41,748 bases of DNA from Actinomadura fibrosa (GCF_900659615.1 NZ_CAACUY010000067.1:1-41748), one strand, 5' to 3'; positions 25,955-34,454 are shown, numbered from the stretch's first letter. Translations and numbers: made by a program. Notes: generated from the sequence alone by a model not told the origin.

Positions 25955-26146
25955 GTGACACTGCCCTCTTATGAGAACTGGCGCAAGTCACGCCGGAGTG
26001 AAGCCGATGGAGCCTGCGTCGAGTTCGGACGGTCGGGCGAGGGGACTATCGGCGTGCGTGACAGTAAGCAGGGTGGGGGCGGTCCCGTCCTGCGTTTCAG
26101 TGTGCGGGAGTGGGGGGCCTTCGTGGAGGCGGTCCGCACGTCCTGA
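25955..26146 (+). CDS. DUF397 protein, tandem copy 3
   Basis: 63 residues from GTG 25955 (TLPSYENWRKSRRSEADGAC after the start), with IGVRDSKQ and GPVLRFSVREWGAFVEAVR. More diverged than copies 1 and 2, so probably the older paralogue. It has the same CCTAGGAGGGACGC ribosome site. Confidence 0.9.
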   Translation: MTLPSYENWRKSRRSEADGACVEFGRSGEGTIGVRDSKQGGGGPVLRFSVREWGAFVEAVRTS

Positions 26147-26194
26147 TTGCTCGGCGGCCGGTAGCCGGGCGGCGGCGTCGCTAGCATGGCGATC

Positions 26195-26974
26195 ATGGTG
26201 GTGCGGGCTCGGGACGGTAGTGCGGGGGACGCGGACTACGGGGCGATCGGCGCCGGGTATTCGGGGTATCGGCGGCCGGATCCGCGGATCGGGCGGGTCG
26301 TCGTCGAGGCGCTCGGAGGGGCGCGGACCGTCCTGAACGTCGGGGCCGGGGCCGGTTCCTACGAGGCCGAGGAGTTCGCCGTGACGGCGGTGGAGCCGTC
26401 GGCGTCGATGCGGGCGCAGCGGCCCGGGCACCTCGTGGAGGCGATCGACGCGGTCGCGGAGGATCTGCCGTTCGCGGACGGCTCGTTCGACGCGTCGATG
26501 ACCACGTTCAGCGTGCATCAGTGGAGCGACCTGGCGGCCGGGCTGCGGGAGATGCGGCGGGTGACCCGGGGTCCCGTGGTCGTGCTGACCTGTGATCCCG
26601 AGCTGGTCCGCGACTTCTGGCTGTACGCGTACGCGCCGCTGGTGCTGGACGCCGAGGCGCGCCGCTATCCGCCGATCGCCGAGATCGGCGCCCTGCTCGG
26701 CGGGGAGGTCACCGTGACGCCGGTGGCGATCCCGGCCGACTGCACCGACGGGTTCAACGAGGCCTACTACGCGCGTCCCGAGATGTTGCTCCAGCCCGGC
26801 GCCCGGCAGGCTTGTTCGGCGTGGAGCTTCGTGCCCGCCGAGACCGCCGGCGCCTATGCCGAGCATCTGGCTCGCGACCTCGCCGACGGCACCTGGGACG
26901 CCCGGTACGGCCATCTCCGCGGGCAGCCGTCCTACGAGGGGTCGCTTGTGCTCGTGCGAGCTATGCCCGGCTGA
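26195..26974 (+). CDS. Class I SAM-dependent methyltransferase
   Basis: About 259 residues. Rossmann SAM motif ARTVLNVGAGAGSYEA, then VTAVEPSASMRAQR, EDLPFADGSFDASMTTFSVHQW (motif II) and REMRRVTRGPVVVL, as in UbiE/COQ5-like small-molecule methyltransferases. TAGCAT (26182-26187) is a fair -10 element 7 bases before ATG 26195, suggesting a leaderless start there; ATG 26186 is an alternative. Substrate unknown. Confidence 0.85.
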   Translation: MVVRARDGSAGDADYGAIGAGYSGYRRPDPRIGRVVVEALGGARTVLNVGAGAGSYEAEEFAVTAVEPSASMRAQRPGHLVEAIDAVAEDLPFADGSFDASMTTFSVHQWSDLAAGLREMRRVTRGPVVVLTCDPELVRDFWLYAYAPLVLDAEARRYPPIAEIGALLGGEVTVTPVAIPADCTDGFNEAYYARPEMLLQPGARQACSAWSFVPAETAGAYAEHLARDLADGTWDARYGHLRGQPSYEGSLVLVRAMPG

Positions 26975-26983
26975 GGACGGTGA

Positions 26984-27016
26984 AGAGCCCGCCGCAAGCG
27001 GGTCGCGGCGGGCTCT
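26984..27016. terminator. Bidirectional terminator
   Basis: AGAGCCCGCCGC (26984-26995) is perfectly complementary to 27005-27016, a 12-bp stem with a 9-base loop, between two convergent genes. It can serve the methyltransferase and the ABC operon. Confidence 0.85.
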
Positions 27017-27029
27017 CGGGGTGGGGTTG

Positions 27030-27956
27030 TCAGGCGAGGCCGGACTTCTTGAGCCAGTCCTTGGCGACCTCTTCCTGGTCGTCCTTGTCGATGGCGATGC
27101 GCTTCATCATGTCGAGCAGGTCCTGCGTGGTGAGCTTGGCCGACACGGCGTTCAGGGCGGCCTTGGCCTGGTCGTTCACGGCGGACTTGTTGACGAGCGG
27201 CGTGACGTTCTGCGCGGAGAAGACGTTCTGCGGGTCCGCCAGGACGACCAGCTTCTTCTGCGCGATCGTCGGGTCCGTGGTGAAGAGGTCGGCGGCCTGG
27301 ATCTTGTTCTCGGTGAGCAGCTGGACGAGGGTGGCCTGCGCGCCCGCGTCGAACGGCTGGAACTTCTTGAACTCCAGGCCGTACTTGTCCTTCAGGCCGA
27401 CGAGGCCCTGCTGGCGGGTCTTGAACTCGGACGGGCCCGCGATGGTCAGCTGGTTCGCGACGGGCTTGAGGTCGGCGATCGACTTCAGGTTGTACTTGGT
27501 CGCGGTCTGCGGGTTCACCGTGACGGAGTCCTTGTCCTCGGCCTTGGCCGAGTCGAGGATCTCCACGCTCGCGGGCAGCTTCGCCTTGAGCGCCGCGTTG
27601 ATCTCGTCGGTGGTGGCCGCGGTGCTGGTCTTGTCGACGGACGTGGTCAGCAGCGCGCCGTTGTACTCCGGCATGACGCTGATGCCGCCCTTGACGACCT
27701 GCTCGTAGTAGATCTCGCGGGCGCCGATGTTGAACTTGCGGTTGACCTTGAGGCCCTTGGCCTCCAGCGCCTGCGCGTACAGCTCGCCGATCAGGCCGCT
27801 CTCGGGGAAGTTGGCGCCGCCGACGGTGATCGTGCCCTTGCCGCCGCCACCGCCCGAGAGCGGGTTGTCGCCGCCGTCGTCGTCGCCGCCCCCGCAGGCG
27901 GACAGGGTCAGGGCCGCCACGAGTCCGATGACCGCGCCGCGGAACATGTGCTTCAT
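27030..27956 (-). CDS. OpuC-type ABC importer, substrate-binding lipoprotein
   Basis: 308 residues with a lipoprotein signal (LTLSAC, Cys21), a Gly/Asp linker and the QAT-family binding fold: GGANFPESGLIGELYAQALE, SVMPEYNGALLT and AADLFTTDPTI. This family binds quaternary amines (glycine betaine, choline, carnitine); the related EgtU proteins bind ergothioneine. It is the last gene of the four-gene minus-strand operon, 22 bases after the permease. The ligand cannot be assigned by eye. Confidence 0.92.
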   Translation of the reverse strand: MKHMFRGAVIGLVAALTLSACGGGDDDGGDNPLSGGGGGKGTITVGGANFPESGLIGELYAQALEAKGLKVNRKFNIGAREIYYEQVVKGGISVMPEYNGALLTTSVDKTSTAATTDEINAALKAKLPASVEILDSAKAEDKDSVTVNPQTATKYNLKSIADLKPVANQLTIAGPSEFKTRQQGLVGLKDKYGLEFKKFQPFDAGAQATLVQLLTENKIQAADLFTTDPTIAQKKLVVLADPQNVFSAQNVTPLVNKSAVNDQAKAALNAVSAKLTTQDLLDMMKRIAIDKDDQEEVAKDWLKKSGLA

Positions 27957-27978
27957 TTCGTGTCCTTCGTTGAACTGA

Positions 27979-28662
27979 TCAGGAACGGGCGGAGCCGAGC
28001 AGGCCCGGCGAGACGAGGAGGCGGCGCAGGCCCGCGAACGCCGTCTGGACGATGATCGCGAGCAGGACGACCAGGACCGTCCCGCCGACGACGAGCTGGT
28101 AGTCGTTGCGGGCGAGGCCGTCGATGATGTAGCGGCCGAGCCCGCCGAAGCCCGGGTAGGCGGCGATGGTCGCGGTGGCCACGACCTGGACCGCGGACGT
28201 GCGCAAGCCCAGCAGGATCAGCGGCAGCGCCATCGGCACCTCGGCGCGCCACAGCACGCCCCAGCCGGTCATGCCCATGCCCCTGGCCGCGTCCTTGGCG
28301 TCGGGGTCGACCGCGCGGACGCCCTCGAAGGTGTTGACGAGGATCGGCGGCACCGCCAGCGCGACGAGCGCGACGAGGACGGGGGTGATGCTGTAGTCGA
28401 TCAGCACGATGATCAGCACGAGGCCGAAGGTCGGGACCGCGCGCGCGATGTTCGCGACGCTGACGGCGAGGAAGCCGCCGCGTCCGGTGTGGCCGACGAG
28501 CAGGCCGAGGGCCAGCCCGATGACCGCCGCGCAGAGCAGCGATATCCCGCTGTAGATGACGTGCTGGAGCAGCCGGTGCGGGATTCCCTCCTCGCCGTGC
28601 CACTGCGCCGACGCCGTCAGCCACTCCCAGGAGAGAGTGATCTGGTTCCAGAGGTCGTTCAT
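27979..28662 (-). CDS. OpuC-type ABC importer, permease 2
   Basis: 227 residues, about five membrane segments. The permease loop is VVATATIAAYPGFGGLGRYI and the EAA-type loop KDAARGMGMTGWGVLWRAEVPMALP. ATG 28662 has AGGAGG upstream and overlaps the previous stop by 4 bases (ATGA). Confidence 0.93.
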   Translation of the reverse strand: MNDLWNQITLSWEWLTASAQWHGEEGIPHRLLQHVIYSGISLLCAAVIGLALGLLVGHTGRGGFLAVSVANIARAVPTFGLVLIIVLIDYSITPVLVALVALAVPPILVNTFEGVRAVDPDAKDAARGMGMTGWGVLWRAEVPMALPLILLGLRTSAVQVVATATIAAYPGFGGLGRYIIDGLARNDYQLVVGGTVLVVLLAIIVQTAFAGLRRLLVSPGLLGSARS

Positions 28663-29399
28663 CCGCCGCCTCCTGCGATGCTGCTCACGCCCGCGTCCAC
28701 CGCGTGGGGAGGCGCCGCGCCGGTGATGGGATGGCGTCGGCGGGACGAGCCGCCGGAGCGCTTCCGCGCCCGCGTCCACGGGGTCAGCAGGCGCTGGATC
28801 AGGACGAGAATCGCGTCGGTGACCAGGGCGAGCAGGATGATCAGGACGGACGCGGCGACGATCTGGGTCTGGAAGCGGAGCTGGTAGCCGCGGATGATGT
28901 CGTAGCCGAGCCCGCCCTGGCCGATGAGCTGGCCGATGGCGACGAGGCTGATGGACGACACGGCCGCGACCCGCACGCCCGCGATCACGATGGGGACCGC
29001 GATCGGCAGCTCGACCCGCAGCAGCCGCCGCAGCGTCCCGAAGCCCATCGCGGTGGCCGCCTGCCGGACCGGTTCGGACACCGAGGCCAGGCCGTCCACC
29101 ACGTTCGGGACGAGCACCGACAGCGTGTACAGCGTCAGCGGGATCATCACCGTGGACGGTTCCAGCCCGGTGTACTGGATGAAGATCATGAAGAGGGCGA
29201 GCGACGGGATCGCGTACAGCGCGTTCGCGGCGGTGAGGACGGGCGGGTAGAGCCAGCCCCAGCGCCGGCAGGCGACGCCGAGCGGCAGCGAGATGATCAG
29301 CCCGAACAGCACCGGCAGCAGGGCCAGCTTCAGGTGGGTGAGGGAGTGCTCGGTGAGCGAGTCGGTGTGCTCGCCGATCCAGCCCCAGTCGAGGTCCAT
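28659..29399 (-). CDS. OpuC-type ABC importer, permease 1
   Basis: 246 residues, about five membrane segments, with EAA-like loop RQAATAMGFGTLRRLLRVELPIAVP and ISLVAIGQLIGQGGLGYDI. The start ATG 29399 overlaps the ATPase stop by one base (TGATG). The C-terminal 30 residues are basic and Gly/Pro-rich. Forms the heteromeric channel with permease 2. Confidence 0.93.
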   Translation of the reverse strand: MDLDWGWIGEHTDSLTEHSLTHLKLALLPVLFGLIISLPLGVACRRWGWLYPPVLTAANALYAIPSLALFMIFIQYTGLEPSTVMIPLTLYTLSVLVPNVVDGLASVSEPVRQAATAMGFGTLRRLLRVELPIAVPIVIAGVRVAAVSSISLVAIGQLIGQGGLGYDIIRGYQLRFQTQIVAASVLIILLALVTDAILVLIQRLLTPWTRARKRSGGSSRRRHPITGAAPPHAVDAGVSSIAGGGG

Positions 29400-30574
29400 C
29401 AGCCCGCGGCACCGCCCTTCGGGGCCGGTTCGACGTCGTCGGACGCCGGTTTCGCGTCGACGGCCGGGGCCGGTTCCGCGTCGGCGCCGGCGCGGGTGAT
29501 GGCGGCGCTGAGGTCGTGCTGGTCGGCGACGCCGACGAGGCGGCCGTCGTCGTCCACGCCGACGGCGCGGCCGGACGGCGAGAGGATCGCGGCGTTGAGC
29601 GCGGCGCGGATCGAGTCGCGCGCGACGGTGAAGGTGGGGCCGACGGGCTTCAGCGGCGCGTCGGCGAGGGTGCCGCCGGACGGGACGGCGCCGGGGGCGG
29701 CCCAGCCCAGCGGGCGGCGGGAGCCGTCGACGGCGAGGGTCCAGCCGTCGTCGTCGGCGCGGATCCGGTCGGCGGGCGTGTCCGCGGGCAGGACGCCGCG
29801 GTCGGACAGCGGCGCCTCGGACGCGGGGATGAACCACAGCCGCCGGATGCCGCGGTCGTAGCCGATGAACTCCGCGACGAAGTCGTCCGCGGGGCGGGCG
29901 AGGACGTTCTCGGGCGTGTCGAACTGGACGAGCTTGCCGCCGGTCTTGAACACCGCGACGCGGTCGCCGAGCTTGATCGCCTCGTCGATGTCGTGGGTGA
30001 CGAAGACGATGGTCTTGTGCAGCTCGGCCTGGAGGCGGAGGAACTCGTCCTGGAGCTCGGCGCGGACGACGGGGTCGACGGCGCTGAACGGCTCGTCCAT
30101 GAGCATGACCGGCGGGTCGGCGGCGAGCGCGCGGGCGACGCCGACGCGCTGCTGCTGGCCGCCGGAGAGCTGGAACGGGTAGCGCTTGGCCATCGAGGCG
30201 TCCAGGCCGACGCGCTCCATCAGCTCGCGGGCGGTGTCGCGGGCCTTCTTCTTGTTCCAGCGCAGCAGGTACGGGACGGTCGCGATGTTGTCCTCGATCG
30301 TGCGGTGCGGGAACAGCCCGGCGTGCTGGATGACGTAGCCGATGCCGCGCCGCAGCTCGGCGGGCCTGCTGTCGCGCACGTCCGCGCCGTCGATGAGGAC
30401 CCGGCCGCCGGTGGGCTCCACCATGCGGTTGATGGTGCGCAGCGCCGTGGTCTTGCCGCCGCCGGACGTGCCGACGAACACCGTGATCTCGCCCGTGCGG
30501 CATTCGAGGCTCACGTCGTCGAGCGCGACGGTCCCGTCGGGGTAGGTTTTGCTCACGCCCTCAAAGGTGATCAA
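29399..30574 (-). CDS. OpuC-type ABC importer, ATPase with CBS region
   Basis: 391 residues. Walker A is GTSGGGKTT (35-43), signature LSGGQ (136-140), Walker B VMLMDEP (156-162), and H-loop VFVTHDIDEA. The C-terminal part holds a CBS-like region (DSIRAALNAAILSPSGRAVGVDDDG...), which in OpuA-type ATPases senses ionic strength, ending in an acidic Ala/Pro-rich tail. The start is TTG 30574. First gene of the operon; divergent from the HAL-fold lyase. Confidence 0.94.
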   Translation of the reverse strand: MITFEGVSKTYPDGTVALDDVSLECRTGEITVFVGTSGGGKTTALRTINRMVEPTGGRVLIDGADVRDSRPAELRRGIGYVIQHAGLFPHRTIEDNIATVPYLLRWNKKKARDTARELMERVGLDASMAKRYPFQLSGGQQQRVGVARALAADPPVMLMDEPFSAVDPVVRAELQDEFLRLQAELHKTIVFVTHDIDEAIKLGDRVAVFKTGGKLVQFDTPENVLARPADDFVAEFIGYDRGIRRLWFIPASEAPLSDRGVLPADTPADRIRADDDGWTLAVDGSRRPLGWAAPGAVPSGGTLADAPLKPVGPTFTVARDSIRAALNAAILSPSGRAVGVDDDGRLVGVADQHDLSAAITRAGADAEPAPAVDAKPASDDVEPAPKGGAAG

Positions 30575-30697
30575 GCGGTTTCACGTCCTCGCCGGGGCGC
30601 CGCAACGCCGATGATCCATCTCGACCTTCTGCCCAACCGTAGCCAATGGGTACCGTCGTCTCGGTCCCCCGGCTCGCCGGGCACAACCAGAACATAA

Positions 30698-30724
30698 CTA
30701 CTTGAAAAGCCGGGAAAGTAGCCT
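30698..30724 (+). promoter_or_regulatory. Promoter and inverted repeat before the HAL-fold lyase
   Basis: CTACTT (30698-30703) and AAGTAG (30716-30721) form an inverted repeat with a 12-base gap. TAGCCT (30719-30724) is a TANNNT-type -10 lying 6 bases before the TTG start at 30731. The overlap suggests repression of a leaderless transcript. The gap 30575-30730 holds no gene. Confidence 0.4.
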
Positions 30725-30730
30725 ACCGCC

Positions 30731-32194
30731 TTGGGAAACAGCCGAATCGTTATCGACGGCACCGCTCTCACGTGTGCGCAGGTGGTGCGCGCCGCCCGCG
30801 ACGACGTGATGATCGCCATAGCCGACGCGGGGGTCGAGCGGGCCCGCGCGGCCTGGCGGGTGGCCCGCGAGACGGCCGAGCACCAGCCGGTGTACGGCCG
30901 CACCACGGGCGTCGGCGCCAACCGCGTGGTGGACGTCGAGTGGGAGGACGCCGACGCGCACGGGCTGCGGCTGCTGCGCAGCCACGCGGCGGGCGCGGGG
31001 CCGCTGGTGGCGCCGGAGATCGTCCGGGCGATGCTGACCGTCCGGCTGAACCAGATCGCTGCGGGCGGCTCCGGCGTCGAGGCTGGAGCGCTCCAAGCCC
31101 TCGCGGACGTCCTCAACCTGGGGCTGCTGCCGCCCGTGCCGGTGTACGGGGCGATCGGCACGGGCGACCTGACGGCGCTCGCGTCCACCGCCCTGTGCCT
31201 GCTGGGCGAGCGCGCCTGGCTCCCCGGGGCGGACGGGGCGCCCGAGCGCGGCCCCGGCTACACCCTTCGCTCCGCCGACGCGCTCGCGTTCATCAGCTCC
31301 AACGCCGCCACGCTCGGGGAGGCGGCGATCGCCGTCGCCGACCTGCGGGAGACCCTCGCCGCGTCCACGGTGGTCGCCGCGCTGTCGCACCTCGCCGTCC
31401 GCGGCTCGGAGGAGCCGTACGCGCCGCCCGTCCACGACGCGTGCCCGCATCCCGGCCAGCGGGACGCCGCCGCCGCGATGCGGATCCTGCTGGCCTTCGA
31501 GCCGCCGGCCGCCGCGCGCATCCAGGACCCCTACGGCTACCGCGCCTTCCCGCAGGTGCACGGCCCCGCGCTGGAGGCCGCCGCCTACGCGGAGGAGGTC
31601 GTCACCCGCGAGATCAACGCGGCGGCCGAGAACCCCCTCGTGGACGTCCCGGGACGGACCGTCTGGCACAACGGCAACTTCCACACCGCCTACGTCGGGC
31701 TCGCGCTGGACGCGGCGCGGGCGGCGCTGTTCCAGACAATGGCGCTGGCCGCAGCCCGGCTCGGCACGCTCGCCGAACCGGCGTTCACCGGGCTGTACCC
31801 GTTCCAGGGCGCCACCGAGGCGTCCTCGGGGATCATGATCCTGGAGTACGTGGCGCACTCGTGCCTCGCCGACGTTCGCCGCCTCGCGACCCCGGCGGCG
31901 CTCGGCAGCGCGGTGCTGTCGCGCGGCGTCGAGGAGCACGCGGGTTTCTCGACGCAGTCGGCGCGCGCGACCACCGACGCGGTCGCCGCCTACCGGCTCG
32001 GCCTCGGCTGCGAGCTGGTCGCCGCCGTGCGGGCGCTGCGGATGCAGGGGCGCGCCCCGTCGGGCGGCCCGCTCAGGTCGGCCTACGACCTGGCCGCCGG
32101 GGTCCTCGACCCGCGCATCGAGGACCGGCCCCTGGACACCGACATCGCCGCCGCCGCCGACCTCCTCCCCCACCTGGCCGCCCTGCATCCCTGA
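30731..32194 (+). CDS. HAL/PAL-fold lyase lacking the canonical MIO triad
   Basis: 487 residues of the aromatic amino acid lyase superfamily. Conserved parts: VYGRTTGVGANR (catalytic Tyr55), RSHAAGAGP, the SGV helix, QDPYGYRAFPQVHG, AENPLVD...HNGNFHTAYVG and QGATEASSG. The MIO-forming region reads GAIGTGDLTAL: Gly143-Thr144-Gly145 replaces Ala-Ser-Gly, so normal MIO formation is doubtful. HAL-fold enzymes without MIO are known: ergothionase, which removes trimethylamine. The neighbour is a quaternary-amine importer. Function is therefore probably not HutH; ergothioneine or betaine lyase is a hypothesis. TTG start with no clear ribosome site. Confidence 0.82.
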   Translation: MGNSRIVIDGTALTCAQVVRAARDDVMIAIADAGVERARAAWRVARETAEHQPVYGRTTGVGANRVVDVEWEDADAHGLRLLRSHAAGAGPLVAPEIVRAMLTVRLNQIAAGGSGVEAGALQALADVLNLGLLPPVPVYGAIGTGDLTALASTALCLLGERAWLPGADGAPERGPGYTLRSADALAFISSNAATLGEAAIAVADLRETLAASTVVAALSHLAVRGSEEPYAPPVHDACPHPGQRDAAAAMRILLAFEPPAAARIQDPYGYRAFPQVHGPALEAAAYAEEVVTREINAAAENPLVDVPGRTVWHNGNFHTAYVGLALDAARAALFQTMALAAARLGTLAEPAFTGLYPFQGATEASSGIMILEYVAHSCLADVRRLATPAALGSAVLSRGVEEHAGFSTQSARATTDAVAAYRLGLGCELVAAVRALRMQGRAPSGGPLRSAYDLAAGVLDPRIEDRPLDTDIAAAADLLPHLAALHP

Positions 32195-32241
32195 TCCCTC
32201 CGGTCGCGGCGGGTCGGCCCGCCTCCGTGCCCGAGCGCCGA

Positions 32242-33243
32242 TCATGGAGTGCCGGTGGACGCGCGGGCGCGCAGGGACGGCTCGCGGACGACGCGGCGCT
32301 TGCGGGGCTTGCCGTCGATGACGTCCACGATCAGGCGGACGGCGGCGTGCACGATGCCCTCGATGTCCCAGTCGACGCTGGTGAGGGGCGGGGTGAGCAG
32401 GGCCGACATCGGATGGTCGTCGTAGCCGCAGACCGCGACGTCGCCGGGGACGTCGAGGCCCAGCTCCCGCGTGGCCGCGTAGACGCCGTAGGCGATCGAG
32501 TCGGCGAAGCAGAACACGGCGGACGGGCGGTCGGGCCCGCCGAGCACCCGCACGGCCACCTCGGTGGACTCGGCCAGCGACTGCGGCACGACCACCACGT
32601 CGACCCGCAGGCCGAGCCGCTCCGCCTCGGCGTTCACGTACACGTCGGCGGGGCGGTCGGGGGTGCTGTCCAGCGTCGGGGTGAACACCGTGACGCGCTC
32701 GTGGCCGAGCGAGCGCAGGTGCTCCAGCGCCAGCGTGACGCCCCGGCGGTTGTCGAAGACGACCTCGCCCTGCGCCTGCCCGCCGTGCAGGGCGTCGCCG
32801 ATGGACACGACCGGGACCGTGCCGGCCAGCTCCGACCACAGCGGCGCGGACGGGTCGAGCGGCTGCACGATGAGGCCGTCGACGCGCTGGTCGCGCAGCC
32901 GGCGGGCGAGGGCGAGCTCCCGCTCCGGGTCGCCGCCCGCGTCCACGATCAGAGCGTAGCGGTCGCGGGCGAGCAGCGCGCGGCCGATGCCGACGGCGAG
33001 CGACTGCTGCCAGTAGTCCTCCAGCGAGCCGCAGAGCAGCCCGACCTGGCCGGTGCGGCCGCTGGCGAGGGCGCGGGCGATCGGATGCGCCTCGTAGCCG
33101 AGCTCCCGGGCCGCCGCGCGGACCCGTTCCTGCGTCTCCTCGGAGGTCTGGACGCCGCGCAGGGCGTACGACACGGCCGCAGGCGACAACCCCGTCGCCT
33201 GCGCCACCTCCCGTATGGTCGCGCGCTTGCGCCTCGCTGGCAC
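32242..33243 (-). CDS. LacI-family transcriptional regulator
   Basis: 333 residues: N-terminal LacI helix-turn-helix (ATIREVAQATGLSPAAVSYALRG) with hinge YEAHPIARALASGRTG, then a periplasmic-binding-like effector domain (IVDAGGDPERELALARRLRDQRVDGLIV; FCFADSIAYGVYAATRELGLDVPGDVAVCGYDD). GTG start at 33243. Convergent with the lyase and divergent from the amidohydrolase/dioxygenase pair, whose promoter carries three LacI-like sites. Confidence 0.94.
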   Translation of the reverse strand: MPARRKRATIREVAQATGLSPAAVSYALRGVQTSEETQERVRAAARELGYEAHPIARALASGRTGQVGLLCGSLEDYWQQSLAVGIGRALLARDRYALIVDAGGDPERELALARRLRDQRVDGLIVQPLDPSAPLWSELAGTVPVVSIGDALHGGQAQGEVVFDNRRGVTLALEHLRSLGHERVTVFTPTLDSTPDRPADVYVNAEAERLGLRVDVVVVPQSLAESTEVAVRVLGGPDRPSAVFCFADSIAYGVYAATRELGLDVPGDVAVCGYDDHPMSALLTPPLTSVDWDIEGIVHAAVRLIVDVIDGKPRKRRVVREPSLRARASTGTP

Positions 33244-33304
33244 CCCTCAACCCTAGACGCCCCCAGTGACAAAAGCGGATGACCCGGCTTGACGCGGACA
33301 TCGC

Positions 33305-33342
33305 TTAAACGGTTCACTGAAGCGGTTCACTGATGCGGTTCA
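33305..33342. promoter_or_regulatory. Three tandem LacI-type operators, 13-bp period
   Basis: TTAAACGGTTCA (33305-33316), TGAAGCGGTTCA (33318-33329) and TGATGCGGTTCA (33331-33342) lie head to tail, one base apart. The middle one fits the LacI-family TGAAnCGnTTCA form with the usual central CG. They lie between the LacI gene and the amidohydrolase start and probably control both. Confidence 0.7.
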
Positions 33343-33374
33343 GTTCGAGCCCGCGGCCCGGGAGGAGGACCGGC

Positions 33375-34454
33375 TTGTCCCTTCGCGTGGACGTCCACCA
33401 GCACCTGTGGAGCCCCCCGCTCGTCGAGGCGCTCCGCCGGCGCCGCACGCCTCCCCGCCTGGACGGCTGGCGCCTGCACCTCACCGGGGAGCCGCCCTTC
33501 GACGTCGATCCGGCCGACCACGACGTGGATTCGCGGGCGGCCCTCGTCCGCGAGGACGGGCTCGACCGCGCGCTGGTCTCCCTGTCGTCGCCGCTCGGGA
33601 TCGAGATGCTGCCGCCCGCCGAGGCGCGCCCGCTTCTCGACGCCTACCACGAGGGCGCCGCCGCGCTGCCCGGCGCGTTCGGCGCCTGGGCCGCCGCGAC
33701 CGTCTCCGAGATCGACCCGGCCGCGCTCGCCCACACGCTCGACGCGTCCGGAAGCCGGTTCGCCGGGGTGCAACTGCCCGCCGCGGCGCTCGCGGACCCC
33801 GCCGCGCTGGAACGCTCCAGCCCCCTCCTGGACGTCGTAGAGGCCCGCGACCTGCCCCTGCTGATCCACCCAGGCCCAGCCCGCACACCCACCCCCGCCC
33901 CGCTCAACGCCCCACCCAGCCCACCCGGCCCACCCCGTCAGGACACGTCCGGCCAAGGCACGCCCGGCCAGGAAGCGCCCGCCCACGGAGCACCCGGCCA
34001 AGGAGCACCCAGCCAAGGAGCGTTCAGCCAGGGCGTGTCGGGCGGCGTAGCTGACGGGATGCCGGGGTGGTGGGCGGCTGTCGTGCCCTACGTCCAGGAG
34101 ATGCATGCGGCGTGGTTCGCGTTCCGGGCGTTCGGGCGGGCGCGGCATCCGCGGCTGCGGGTGTGCTTCACGATGCTCGCGGGCCTCGCGCCGCTGCACG
34201 GCGAGCGGGTCGCGGCGAGGGGCGGCGGGCGCGGCACCGTGGACCCCCTGGTCTTCGTCGAGACGTCGTCGTACGGGCCCCGCGCGGCGGACGCCGTCGT
34301 CCGCGCGCTCGGCGTCGACGCGATCGTGCACGGCAGCGACCGGCCCTACGCCCGTCCCCGCGACCTCCACTTGGGTGAGGCCGCCGAGCACGCCTTCCGC
34401 GTGCGCAACCCCCATCTCCTGCTGTTCGGAAAGGAGCCGACCCGTGTCGCCTGA
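33375..34454 (+). CDS. Amidohydrolase family 2 (COG2159-like) metal hydrolase
   Basis: 359 residues. TIM-barrel amidohydrolase_2 features: VDVHQHLW (His8, His10), PLLIHPGP (His165) and IVHGSDRPYARP (Asp322). Such enzymes hydrolyse or decarboxylate small acids; substrate unknown. A Gly/Gln/Ala/Pro repeat tract (residues about 191-222) is inserted after the His165 strand. TTG 33375 has GGAGGAGG (33361-33368) at ideal spacing, better than ATG 33333, which overlaps the operators. It overlaps the dioxygenase gene by 11 bases. Confidence 0.85.
   Translation: MSLRVDVHQHLWSPPLVEALRRRRTPPRLDGWRLHLTGEPPFDVDPADHDVDSRAALVREDGLDRALVSLSSPLGIEMLPPAEARPLLDAYHEGAAALPGAFGAWAAATVSEIDPAALAHTLDASGSRFAGVQLPAAALADPAALERSSPLLDVVEARDLPLLIHPGPARTPTPAPLNAPPSPPGPPRQDTSGQGTPGQEAPAHGAPGQGAPSQGAFSQGVSGGVADGMPGWWAAVVPYVQEMHAAWFAFRAFGRARHPRLRVCFTMLAGLAPLHGERVAARGGGRGTVDPLVFVETSSYGPRAADAVVRALGVDAIVHGSDRPYARPRDLHLGEAAEHAFRVRNPHLLLFGKEPTRVA
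33951..34040. repeat. 15-bp tandem repeat inside the amidohydrolase gene
   Basis: Six in-frame 15-bp units (for example GGCCAAGGAGCACCC, AGCCAAGGAGCGTTC) encode a degenerate pentapeptide close to G-Q-G-A-P. It forms a flexible insert that should vary in length between strains. Confidence 0.9.
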
